Positions 33,649 through 41,468 of a stretch of DNA of 64,000 bases are shown here, piece by piece. Positions within the stretch are counted from its first letter, which is position 1; each line of letters starts with the position of its first letter. The stretch is from NCBI GenBank assembly GCA_050953805.1, contig JBMNNE010000002.1, forward strand, positions 806,001 to 870,000. The letters are read 5' to 3'. Under the pieces are notes generated by a model. The model was given only the letters and a program-made list of their open reading frames with translations, was not told where the DNA came from and did not search any database. This DNA is from DUQW01 sp050953805. Lineage in GTDB: Bacteria; Bacillota_I; Bacilli_A; Acholeplasmatales; Acholeplasmataceae. Position numbers and translations under genes: made by a program.

Positions 33649-35052
33649 TTGGTTCCGTTGACCGATGTAGACCCGAGTATGTTAATTACTACATTAACAA
33701 AATTTTTTAGTCCAGAAACTTTAACTATCGATATTATTTTAATAGTAGTTATTGTTATTTGTATCATGTTTTCAGCTTTCTTTTCTGCTACTGAAACCGC
33801 TATGTCTAGTTCTAGCTTATTAAGGTTACATACCTTAGCTGATGATAAGGTTAAGGGTGCAAGAAAAGCGATTGCTTTGGCTGAGGATTTCGATAAAACT
33901 GTTACTGCAATCCTAATTGGTAACAACTTAGTCAATATTGGTGCTTCCACTATTTCCGGAATGATATTTGCTAGAGTCGTAGAAAATGCTTCTGTTGCTG
34001 GGATTGTTTCAACTGTCGTTATGACATTTTTGATTCTGACTTTTGGCGAAATCATGCCTAAGACTTTTGCTAAAGAGAAAAGCGAAAGATTGTTTGTAAA
34101 ACTGGCACCTACAATGTGGATGATAAGTAAAATATTTACTCCATTTACTTATTTATTTATTGGGATAAAAAAGTTATTCTCGATTAGAAAAAAGGATGCA
34201 CCAACTGAGGCGACTGTTACTGGTGAAGAATTAGAAAAACTAGTTGATGTTATGGAAGATGAAGGAGTTATTGATGAAGAACATGCTGATTTAATTCAAA
34301 GTGCACTTCTTCTTGACAAAATAACAGTTTATGACATTATGACTCCAAGAATTGATATTGTTGCAGTAGATATTAATGCTACTTGTGCTGAGGTAATTCA
34401 TACTTTTGAAGAATTCCAATATTCTAGAATTCCAGTTTATGAAAATGATAAAGACAACATTATCGGTGTATTATCTGAAAAAGACTTTTTAATTGAAGTC
34501 ATTAGACATAAAGAAAATTGTGACGCTATTGATCTTAGAACATTAATTTCAGAACCGTATTTTGTCAATAAATCAACAAAAGTTGATGATTTAATTACTA
34601 ATCTTCAATCAATTAAAAAACATTTTGCTATTGTGATTGATGAATACGGTGGAACAAGTGGAATCGTTACTATGGAAGATGCACTTGAGGAATTAGTTGG
34701 TGAAATTTATGATGAATATGATGAGGAAGATGGAGAACTATTAACTGAAGTAGCGCCAAATCATTACAAAGTAAGTCCAGAAATGCCACTTATAGAATTG
34801 TTTGAAGAACTCAATTTAGGAAATGCTCCAGAGAGTAAGCACCCATTGGTTGGTGGTTATTTATATCACGAATTAGAGGAACTTCCTAAAACTGGACAAG
34901 TAGTCGAATTAACTCAAGTTAAAGAAGAGTTTAGTGGTGATAAAGGAACTAAAACCGTTTATAAACTAACATTTATCTTGGAGAAAGTTCAAAATCGCAG
35001 AATTCAATTATTAGATTTAAAAATAACAATCGAATCCGAAGAAAGTATATAA
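33649..35052 (+). CDS. HlyC/CorC family protein (DUF21-CBS-CorC_HlyC)
   Basis: 467 residues: an N-terminal DUF21 membrane region (about 25-190, with SAFFSATETAMSSSSLLRL), two CBS domains (about 225-345, with MTPRIDIVAVD and IVIDEYGGTSGIVTMEDALEELVGEI) and a C-terminal CorC_HlyC domain. Related proteins export Mg2+ or affect its homeostasis; 'hemolysin' is a historical label. GGAG abuts a GTG at 33640, so the TTG at 33649, with 10 nt spacing, is a better start. Monocistronic with its own promoter and terminator. Confidence 0.92.
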   Translation: MVPLTDVDPSMLITTLTKFFSPETLTIDIILIVVIVICIMFSAFFSATETAMSSSSLLRLHTLADDKVKGARKAIALAEDFDKTVTAILIGNNLVNIGASTISGMIFARVVENASVAGIVSTVVMTFLILTFGEIMPKTFAKEKSERLFVKLAPTMWMISKIFTPFTYLFIGIKKLFSIRKKDAPTEATVTGEELEKLVDVMEDEGVIDEEHADLIQSALLLDKITVYDIMTPRIDIVAVDINATCAEVIHTFEEFQYSRIPVYENDKDNIIGVLSEKDFLIEVIRHKENCDAIDLRTLISEPYFVNKSTKVDDLITNLQSIKKHFAIVIDEYGGTSGIVTMEDALEELVGEIYDEYDEEDGELLTEVAPNHYKVSPEMPLIELFEELNLGNAPESKHPLVGGYLYHELEELPKTGQVVELTQVKEEFSGDKGTKTVYKLTFILEKVQNRRIQLLDLKITIESEESI

Positions 35053-35056
35053 AATT

Positions 35057-35094
35057 AAAATGGTGTAGAGATCGTCTACACCATTTTTATTTTT
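35057..35094. terminator. Bidirectional terminator
   Basis: AAAATGGTGTAGA pairs with TCTACACCATTTT around GATCG, with U-runs on both strands, between the CorC-like gene and the convergent membrane gene. Confidence 0.88.
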
Positions 35095-35103
35095 GAATTT
35101 ATA

Positions 35104-35766
35104 TTATTCTTCGATATTTTGAAATACAATTGAGTTAATAATTAACTTCTTTCTAATAGCATCCATATACAAAATTGTACCACCTAAAATTGCTCCCAAT
35201 GTATCGACAATTAGATCAATCATTGTATCAAGTAAAGCTGCTTGGCCACTAAAAGCTTCTCCCGTTCTAACATTTTCGAATCGCTGCATGTTACTTCCTG
35301 GAATTATTAAATCAGCTAAGAATTCAAATATTTCCCATAAAGTACCAAGCGACATCGAAGCCAGGACCGAAATTAAAATAATAGCTAAAACATGTTTATC
35401 TGGATCCTCAACAAAGTAATGAATTACTACGAATAAACCAAATACGATAATAGTTCCATTCATAAAATGGATAAAAGTATCAAAATAATTCAATCGTACA
35501 TAAAACATTAAAACATAACCGCCACCCATTGAAAGTAGGGTCGATATTAAAATAATTAGATATAGTGTATTAGTGATCAGTATTTTTTTCTTTGCTAAAA
35601 ATGATGGAAGAAATGTTACTAAGAAGATAACAATGCTAGAAAAAATAACCGGAAATGTGCTTCCAAGTATTTGCCCTTCGTCTTTTCCATAAAATACAAA
35701 AAGTATGATGGAACTAATGACTGATAAAACTGAGAGTACTCGTACAATGTAATTAACTATTTTCAA
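35104..35766 (-). CDS. Integral membrane protein, DUF2238/YjdF-like
   Basis: 220 residues, six or so membrane segments. The pattern of His in FIHFMNG, Glu in GTLWEIFEFLADL and repeated Asp in LLDTMIDLIVDTLGAILGG resembles the DUF2238 (YjdF) group, whose role is unknown. The start is TTG at 35766 with AAAGGTG upstream. Its neighbours give no functional hint. The family call is from motif recall only. Confidence 0.65.
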   Translation of the reverse strand: MKIVNYIVRVLSVLSVISSIILFVFYGKDEGQILGSTFPVIFSSIVIFLVTFLPSFLAKKKILITNTLYLIILISTLLSMGGGYVLMFYVRLNYFDTFIHFMNGTIIVFGLFVVIHYFVEDPDKHVLAIILISVLASMSLGTLWEIFEFLADLIIPGSNMQRFENVRTGEAFSGQAALLDTMIDLIVDTLGAILGGTILYMDAIRKKLIINSIVFQNIEE

Positions 35767-35910
35767 AATATCACACCTTTTAATTTATTATATCATTTTT
35801 TTTGAAAGTCTTCCCTTTTCTTATGAATTAAATAGTTTTTACTATGTAAAATAGTTAGTCTGAACTATATTTTTAAACATATAACATAATAGATTAAAGA
35901 AAAATATAGT

Positions 35911-36120
35911 TTATTCAGATTGATCGCTGTCTTCTTTTTTCTCTTTTCTCTCACTATATCCGAGTAAATTTTCAACTGTAAATAAAATGATAGATACCGC
36001 TAAGAAAATGCCAGATAATGGGTTACATTGATCTTTTATTAGAGCCTGCATGTAAAAGACTATACTAATAACACCAAATAAAATTCCGGCATATGAAATT
36101 ATTTGTTTTGCTAGTTTCAT
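35911..36120 (-). CDS. Small two-helix membrane protein
   Basis: 69 residues with two predicted membrane segments (about 8-26 and 35-53) and an acidic, charged tail (KEKKEDSDQSE). The ATG is preceded by AAAGGAAAAAGCA. Not recognised. It appears to stand alone between two membrane-protein genes, and coding is supported mainly by the ribosome-binding site and composition. Confidence 0.6.
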   Translation of the reverse strand: MKLAKQIISYAGILFGVISIVFYMQALIKDQCNPLSGIFLAVSIILFTVENLLGYSERKEKKEDSDQSE

Positions 36121-36202
36121 TTGCTTTTTCCTTTCTAAAAAGATTATTACTTTTAGTATAACATCTTAGAAAGATAATCAATTAATATTCTCATCTATAT
36201 AT

Positions 36203-36228
36203 AAAAAAAGATGCAACCATCTTTTTTA
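36203..36228 (-). terminator. Terminator of the alpha/beta hydrolase unit
   Basis: AAAAAAGATG pairs with CATCTTTTTT around CAAC, directly after the hydrolase stop on the minus strand. Confidence 0.85.
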
Positions 36229-37311
36229 TTATTGAAAAATAAATGTTTTAATTTGTTTTAAAATCTCTTCATTGTTTAACAGCTCATTATGACCTAAACC
36301 GTCAGCTATTATCGATTCCGCATGATCAATATTTTCTAAAACTTTTTTTGAGAATTTAGGACGAATCATCATATCATCATTTGAATAAATGATTAAAGTA
36401 TTACATTTGATATCTGGTAATAATTTCATTGTATTAAATTCTGAACGCCATAAATACTTAATTGGTCCATAAAAGATAGGTATCTTAGAATTAACAACAT
36501 CAATCATTGATGAGTATGGGGCAATTAAAATTAGTTGATCAACATCACGATTAGCCGCAACATATGTTGCAAGACCTGTACCTAAACTAAACCCCATTAC
36601 GATAATTTTAGTGTTATTGATTTTGTCTAAACTTACAATATAATCATATGTCAACAGTGACATATGTTTAAGTGATTTTTCACTTGGTTTACCATCACTT
36701 AAGCCAAAACCAGGATAATCAACCATAATAAAATTGGCATATTCAAAATCATCTACTTCTTCTTGAAATCTATAGAAAAAGGTAACTGCTGATGCTTCGG
36801 CATTGCCCCCAAAATAAATAATTGTAAAAAGATTTTCCTCGCTAATTTTAGCCCATCCACTATAATTTTTATTACCATCGGGAATGTTAATTTTAGTAAA
36901 TTCTGGTGATTCCATTAATGTTCTTTCACCGCTCGAAATATGAGTTGGATAATATAAAAAAGTATCTTGAAAAGTAGCAATAATTCCAATAAAAATTAAT
37001 ATAATGACACCAATAATAGTCCCAATCTTCAATCCTTTTTTATTGGCGTAAAAGTTTCTTATTTTTATGGTTACACCAACTAAATCATGATTAGATTGAT
37101 ATCTAACTAATAATTTTAATAAAATAATTAATCCAATCAAAATTACAACTAATAAAATGGTATAAACCGGAATCAATAAAAAAGGTCCATAACTTTGACT
37201 AATATCGTAACTGACATTAGAAGTAATAATTTTATAAGTATAAATTCCAATCGACAAGAAAAAAAGGAATATAATCATTATTTCAAAAACTAAATCTATT
37301 CTTTTTTTCAT
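36229..37311 (-). CDS. Membrane-anchored alpha/beta hydrolase
   Basis: About 360 residues. Three N-terminal hydrophobic segments (near 10-28, 46-70 and 97-117) anchor an alpha/beta hydrolase domain with the nucleophile elbow MGFSLGTG (Ser about 242), the acid region SNDDMMIRPK and the His in GLGHNE. Cytoplasmic or surface lipid esterase roles are possible; the substrate is not identifiable. The start overlaps the thioesterase stop region, so the two form a short operon. The ATG at 37311 is preferred over the TTG at 37317. Confidence 0.88.
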   Translation of the reverse strand: MKKRIDLVFEIMIIFLFFLSIGIYTYKIITSNVSYDISQSYGPFLLIPVYTILLVVILIGLIILLKLLVRYQSNHDLVGVTIKIRNFYANKKGLKIGTIIGVIILIFIGIIATFQDTFLYYPTHISSGERTLMESPEFTKINIPDGNKNYSGWAKISEENLFTIIYFGGNAEASAVTFFYRFQEEVDDFEYANFIMVDYPGFGLSDGKPSEKSLKHMSLLTYDYIVSLDKINNTKIIVMGFSLGTGLATYVAANRDVDQLILIAPYSSMIDVVNSKIPIFYGPIKYLWRSEFNTMKLLPDIKCNTLIIYSNDDMMIRPKFSKKVLENIDHAESIIADGLGHNELLNNEEILKQIKTFIFQ

Positions 37312-37317
37312 TGTCAA

Positions 37318-37734
37318 TTATCTTTCCTTTATTAATTCTTTTAATTTTTTATCTAAATCAGGAAAATCTTTTTTTAAGATTAGTGGTCGTTGATTTTTAT
37401 CTAAGAAAACATGTTTGGTTTTGCCAATTAATATTAAAGCATCAGTCTTCAAATTAGTCATCGTATAGTTAATAACTAATTTGACACCTTTGAATTCATA
37501 AACTTCTACTTCAATTAAGATACTATCACCAAAAGTAGATGGCGTTTTGTAGTCACATTCAACACTTATAACTGGAGAGATAATTCCATCTTCTTCTAAT
37601 TTGTCATAGCCATAACCAATTTGTTCTAAAAAATGAATTCGCGCTTCTTCCATCCATCTAATATAATTTGAGTGGTGAACAACCCCCATTTTATCAGTTT
37701 CATAATAATTAACTTTATGTATGTACTTTTCCAT
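37318..37734 (-). CDS. Acyl-CoA thioesterase, YbgC/FadM hotdog family
   Basis: About 138 residues, a single hotdog domain. The catalytic stretch YYETDKMGVVHHSNYIRWMEEARIHFLEQ contains the Asp and His residues of 4-hydroxybenzoyl-CoA-type thioesterases. It hydrolyses acyl-CoA or acyl-ACP thioesters. AGGTG lies 6 nt before the ATG at 37734; the longer frame starts at an overlapping GTG. It sits back-to-back with fabK-fabZ, consistent with a lipid role, but the physiological substrate is not known. Confidence 0.9.
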   Translation of the reverse strand: MEKYIHKVNYYETDKMGVVHHSNYIRWMEEARIHFLEQIGYGYDKLEEDGIISPVISVECDYKTPSTFGDSILIEVEVYEFKGVKLVINYTMTNLKTDALILIGKTKHVFLDKNQRPLILKKDFPDLDKKLKELIKER

Positions 37735-37941
37735 ATCTTTCACCTATTATTAATTATATCACTTAAATTATATCTTACAGTTTAAGTTACTAAAAACTTG
37801 TTAGTTATGTAAATGATAAAATATGTGAGAAATTGGTGCAAATCTCTTTAATAAGATGTTATTTTATGATGTATGTTAAAATTATTTATATAAGTATATA
37901 AATTTTTATGGAAAAAACATAAGAGAATAGGATGATAAAAC

Positions 37942-38871
37942 ATGAAAAGTATTACTAAATTACTCGATATTAAATATCCAGTTATTCAAGGAGCTATGGC
38001 TAACATTTCACTCCATCAATTAGTTGCAGCAGTATCAAATGCTGGCGGTTTAGGAGTTTTAGCGACAGGAATGAATGACCCAGTATGGGTCCGAGGTGAA
38101 ATTAGAAAAATCAAAGAATTAACTGATAAACCATTTGGTGTTAATGTTTTATTGTTAAGCCCAACTGCTAAAGATGTAGCTAGAATTGTAATTGAAGAGG
38201 GTGTTAAAATCGTTACTACTGGTGGAGGTAACCCATTGCCATACATGGAGGCTTGGAAACAAGCGGGAATTAAGGTAATCCCAGTAGTTCCTAGTGTTGC
38301 ATTAGCAGTTAGAATGGAACGATATGGCGCTGATGCGGTAATAGCTGAGGGACGAGAAGCAGGAGGACATATTGGACCATCATCAACATTTCCGTTAATC
38401 CCACAAGTTGCAAGAGCCGTTAAAATTCCAGTAATTGCTGCTGGTGGAATAGGTAACTATCAAGGAGTTGCAGCCGCCTTTGCCTTGGGTGCTAAAGGGG
38501 TTCAAGCAGGAACTATTTTCTTAGCTAGCGAAGAATGTCCAATACATGAAAATTATAAAAATTTGATTTTAAAAGCTAAAGATACTTCTACTATTGTTAC
38601 TAGTAGTGGTTTAGCCGATGTTAGAGTTATTAAAAACCAATTAGCAACTTCTTATAATACTTTAGTTAAAGATGGAGCATCCCTTGAGGAATTAGAAAAA
38701 CTAACGATTGGTTCTTTGAAAAAAGCAATAATTGATGGTAATTTGGATGAAGGATCATTTATGGCCGGTGAAATATCAGGATTGATTGATGAAATAAAAC
38801 CTGTTAGAAAAATTATTGAAGATTTAGTTCTTCCTGTAAATGATTATTTAAAAACATTAAAAATAGAGTAA
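37942..38871 (+). CDS. fabK: FMN-dependent enoyl-ACP reductase FabK
   Basis: 309 residues of the FabK/nitronate monooxygenase fold. Motifs: KYPVIQGAMANISLHQLVAAVSNAGGLG, GGGNP, EGREAGGHIG and AGGIGNYQGVAAAFALGAKGVQ, the FMN- and substrate-binding segments. FabK reduces the enoyl group in the last step of fatty acid elongation. The adjacent fabZ, 7-16 bp downstream, supports FabK over a nitronate monooxygenase. No other fab genes are nearby. Confidence 0.9.
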   Translation: MKSITKLLDIKYPVIQGAMANISLHQLVAAVSNAGGLGVLATGMNDPVWVRGEIRKIKELTDKPFGVNVLLLSPTAKDVARIVIEEGVKIVTTGGGNPLPYMEAWKQAGIKVIPVVPSVALAVRMERYGADAVIAEGREAGGHIGPSSTFPLIPQVARAVKIPVIAAGGIGNYQGVAAAFALGAKGVQAGTIFLASEECPIHENYKNLILKAKDTSTIVTSSGLADVRVIKNQLATSYNTLVKDGASLEELEKLTIGSLKKAIIDGNLDEGSFMAGEISGLIDEIKPVRKIIEDLVLPVNDYLKTLKIE

Positions 38872-38887
38872 AAAAGGGGTGTACATC

Positions 38888-39310
38888 ATGTTAAATCAAG
38901 AAGATATAAAAAAAATAATTCCGCATCGCTATCCATTTTTATTTATTGATGGAATTACAGAAATCGAACCTCTTAAAAGAGTTGTTGGTTTTAAAAAGGT
39001 ACGAGAGGACGAATATTATTTTAAAGGGCATTTTCCCGAAGAACCAGTTATGCCTGGCGTCTTAATTTTAGAAGCTATTTCTCAAGTTGGTGCTGCAGCA
39101 CTATTAGTTGATGAGACATATAAAGGAAAATTAATTTTATTTGCAGGAGCCGACAATGTTAAATTTAGGAGGAAAGTTGTACCTGGAGATACTTTAAAAC
39201 TAGAGTGTGATGTTCTAACCTTAAAGAGACGTTTTGGATCAGCTCAAGGAAGAGCCTATGTAGATGATCAATTAGCGTGTGAAGCAGTTATTAAATTTAT
39301 TATTTCATAA
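38888..39310 (+). CDS. fabZ: 3-hydroxyacyl-ACP dehydratase FabZ
   Basis: About 140 residues, a hotdog fold. Active-site motifs are IPHRYPFLFID near the N-terminus and GHFPEEPVMPGVLILEAISQVG (the His of GHFP and the Glu of LEA). It dehydrates 3-hydroxyacyl-ACP to the enoyl form that FabK reduces. AAGGGGTG precedes, and the ATG at 38888 has better spacing than the GTG at 38879. It ends the two-gene operon. Confidence 0.95.
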   Translation: MLNQEDIKKIIPHRYPFLFIDGITEIEPLKRVVGFKKVREDEYYFKGHFPEEPVMPGVLILEAISQVGAAALLVDETYKGKLILFAGADNVKFRRKVVPGDTLKLECDVLTLKRRFGSAQGRAYVDDQLACEAVIKFIIS

Positions 39311-39317
39311 TATTTAC

Positions 39318-39352
39318 AAAAAAAAGTCTATCGCTGATAGACTTTTATTTTT
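39318..39352. terminator. Bidirectional terminator
   Basis: AAAAGTCTATC pairs with GATAGACTTTT around GCT, with U-runs both ways, between fabZ and the PH-domain gene. Confidence 0.9.
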
Positions 39353-39908
39353 ACTTTTCTACATTTCCTTTGACTTCATGTGGTGAATGAAGATCAATCA
39401 ATTCTTTAATTGTTTTGTAATTATCATAAACATTATAGATGTTAGCAAAAACAAATCTTGGAACTTGTCCGGTAGTCACAGGAGTACTTACTGTTCCAAA
39501 TGTAATAGTACCCGTTCCCTTATTTAATATTTTATCAACAACAGATACATTTACAGAAACATATTGGACGGCCTCAATAGGAATACTTGAAAAATCAATT
39601 CCTAGTAATCCTTTTTGAATGATAAATCTTTTATTAGTGATAGTATAAAATTTATTTCGGTAAGCTAATAGCTGGATTAGAACGGTTACGAAAATCATCA
39701 AGACAACTAATACAACTATTCCGATAATAATTAATGGGATCAATCCTATTTCACTCCAAACAATAGCTATCATAAACGGCACCAAAAAAATACCAATTAA
39801 AAGTGGTGCTAATAACGAACTAAGTATTTCCTTAGTAAAGTCAGGTTTATAGGTATAAAGTACTTCTTCATCTTTCATCAAAATTTTTACAGTTTGGTTT
39901 CTATCCAT
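39351..39908 (-). CDS. PH-domain membrane protein (bPH2/YdbS-like)
   Basis: 185 residues. Two hydrophobic segments (about 34-53 and 58-82) precede a bacterial PH-type domain with ITNKRFIIQKGLLGIDFSSIPIEAVQYVSVNVSVVDKILNKGTG, as in YdbS and YdbT. These proteins are membrane-associated; their role is unknown. RBS GGAGGCTTAAAAT precedes the ATG. Monocistronic. Confidence 0.85.
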   Translation of the reverse strand: MDRNQTVKILMKDEEVLYTYKPDFTKEILSSLLAPLLIGIFLVPFMIAIVWSEIGLIPLIIIGIVVLVVLMIFVTVLIQLLAYRNKFYTITNKRFIIQKGLLGIDFSSIPIEAVQYVSVNVSVVDKILNKGTGTITFGTVSTPVTTGQVPRFVFANIYNVYDNYKTIKELIDLHSPHEVKGNVEK

Positions 39909-40030
39909 ATTTTAAGCCTCCTTTATTACACTTATATTTTATCATATTATGAATGTTGAAACATGATTAACATGATAATAATGTAATTGTTTACAACATT
40001 TTTACATACTTAAACAAATTATTAATAAAA

Positions 40031-40058
40031 GTTAAAAAAAAGACCTTGTGGTCTTTTA
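40031..40058 (-). terminator. Terminator of degV4
   Basis: AAAAGACC pairs with GGTCTTTT around TTGT; T8 follows on the minus strand. Confidence 0.85.
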
Positions 40059-40070
40059 AATATAAATGTT

Positions 40071-40949
40071 TTATCTGCTTTTAGCAGTGAAGAATGCCGC
40101 TAAAGTTCCAGGACCACCATGGGCTCCAATTACAGGTCCAATATTATGCACCAAACTTACTTTAACATTTAATCTTGATTCAAGTTCTTTGACAAATTGT
40201 TTGGTTTCTTCTAAACAATCAGCATGGCCAATAAATATTTTATCGCTATAACTACCATCAAATAATTCGACAACACGTTCAAGCAAAATTTTTAATGATT
40301 TCTTTCTTCCAAAAACTTTATGTCTAGGCTTAAGTTGACCATTATCATCAGCGGAGATAATTGGTTTGATTCTTAATGCAGTTCCAATCCAATAGGATAA
40401 TCTACCTAATCTACCTCCGGCTTTTAAATGAGCTAAATCATCGTGAGTGAAAATATGCATAACATGATATTTAAACTCGTTTAAGTGTTTTTCAATTTCA
40501 AAAATTGTTTTTCCTTCTTTTTTGAGTCTGATTGCCTCTTCAATAACTAATCCAATCGCTAATGATCCTGAAAGTGAATCAACTAATATGATATTTCTAT
40601 CGGGAAATTCAGTCAATAATTCATTTTTAGCGATATTAGCACTATTAAAGGTCCCAGATAATCCTGATGAAAGTAAAATCGCTAATACATCTTTTCCTTC
40701 CTTTAATATTTTTTTAAATGCTTCATAAAATTCTTCTGAATTAACTTGAGCCGTTTTGGCGGTTTCACCATTTCTTAGTCTCTCATAAAATTGTTTTATC
40801 GGCATAGATTTATAATCTAATACATTTTTGTATTCGATGCCCTCCATATAAAATTTTAATGGTAAAACAACTAATTTGTTTTTTTCTGCATACTCATGTG
40901 GCATATCACATGAGGAGTCAATTACAATTACAAAATCTCTATTTTCCAT
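40071..40949 (-). CDS. DegV family fatty-acid-binding protein
   Basis: 292 residues. DegV features: IVIDSSCDMPHEYAEK, TAKTAQVNSEEFYEAF, LSSGLSGTFNSANIAKNEL, RLSYWIGTALRIKPI and the ending GPVIGAHGGPGTLAAFF. It differs from the tandem pair (TAQVNS replaces TSQPP), so it is not a recent duplicate. Probably a FakB-type carrier, though the ligand is unknown. RBS GGAGG lies 4 nt before the ATG. Stand-alone gene with its own terminator. Confidence 0.92.
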   Translation of the reverse strand: MENRDFVIVIDSSCDMPHEYAEKNKLVVLPLKFYMEGIEYKNVLDYKSMPIKQFYERLRNGETAKTAQVNSEEFYEAFKKILKEGKDVLAILLSSGLSGTFNSANIAKNELLTEFPDRNIILVDSLSGSLAIGLVIEEAIRLKKEGKTIFEIEKHLNEFKYHVMHIFTHDDLAHLKAGGRLGRLSYWIGTALRIKPIISADDNGQLKPRHKVFGRKKSLKILLERVVELFDGSYSDKIFIGHADCLEETKQFVKELESRLNVKVSLVHNIGPVIGAHGGPGTLAAFFTAKSR

Positions 40950-41059
40950 AATGCCTCCTTCTTAATTGTAAATATCGTTCACTCTATTATAACATTTATT
41001 CAAAAATTTAAAAACCAGTAAAATTATTGTTAATTTAAGTTTTTAAAATTAAAATTATA

Positions 41060-41088
41060 TAAACAAATAAAAACGGCTTCTTAAAGCC
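41060..41088 (-). terminator. Second terminator-like hairpin
   Basis: GGCTT (75-79) pairs with AAGCC (84-88) around CTTA in 41075-41088; the minus strand then reads GTTTTTATTTGTTT. Confidence 0.55.
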
Positions 41089-41315
41089 ATTGTAATGTGA
41101 TTTGAAATATCATTTGAATTACTCTAATATTTAAATATTCTTTGTTTATGAATGCACTTTAAAAAGGAACTATGATACATAATGATTGGAATAAATCTGA
41201 TTAATATGGTTAAGAAAATCTTACTTTTAATTTTAACAGAATTTCTATTTTAATTTCTTCTTATAAAACTATTTTATTATTAAATGTTGATTACGATATT
41301 TCAATTTCCAAGTTA

Positions 41316-41347
41316 TAAAAATAAAAATAAATGGCTATCATAGCCAT
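41316..41347 (-). terminator. Terminator of the argS/tRNA-Leu transcript
   Basis: ATGGCTA pairs with TAGCCAT around TCA, followed on the minus strand by TTATTTTTATTTTTAT. It lies 30 nt past the tRNA 3' end. Confidence 0.8.
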
Positions 41348-41377
41348 ATATTTTGAATGTTATATAAAATTATAATT

Positions 41378-41462
41378 TGGTCCCCGCGACCGGATTTGAA
41401 CCAGCACGAATCTCTTCATCAGATTTTGAGTCTAACGTGTCTACCACTTCCACCACGCGGGG
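41378..41462 (-). tRNA. tRNA-Leu(CAA)
   Basis: An 85-nt tRNA with encoded CCA. Acceptor CCCCGCG pairs with CGCGGGG (then A, CCA). The anticodon arm TTAGA-CTCAAAA-TCTGA gives anticodon CAA, reading TTG Leu codons. The long variable arm TGAAGAGATTCG fits a class II tRNA, and the T-arm holds GGTTCAAATCC. It begins 6 nt after the argS stop, so it is probably cut from the argS mRNA. Confidence 0.96.
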
Positions 41463-41468
41463 ATCATT

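Larger units (their letters stand above)
40950..41377. other. Intergenic gap with two minus-strand terminator-like hairpins
   Basis: About 430 bp of AT-rich sequence between the tRNA-Leu and degV4. It carries two minus-strand terminator-like hairpins (41316-41347 and 41060-41088) with about 225 nt between. A short plus-strand ATG-stop frame near 41170 is only 10 codons and is not called. A small RNA between the two hairpins is possible but nothing else supports it. Confidence 0.5.

Noticed and set aside
33585..34055. 156-codon minus-strand frame opposite the CorC-like gene
   Set aside because: It is a shadow of the CorC coding sequence, with no ribosome-binding site and no recognisable protein features.
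37942..38871. Nitronate monooxygenase as the function
   Set aside because: The same fold fits, but the adjacent fabZ favours FabK.
41160..41205. Short ORF starting at an ATG after AAAAAGGA in the gap
   Set aside because: Only 10 codons, and the surrounding sequence shows no coding signal.
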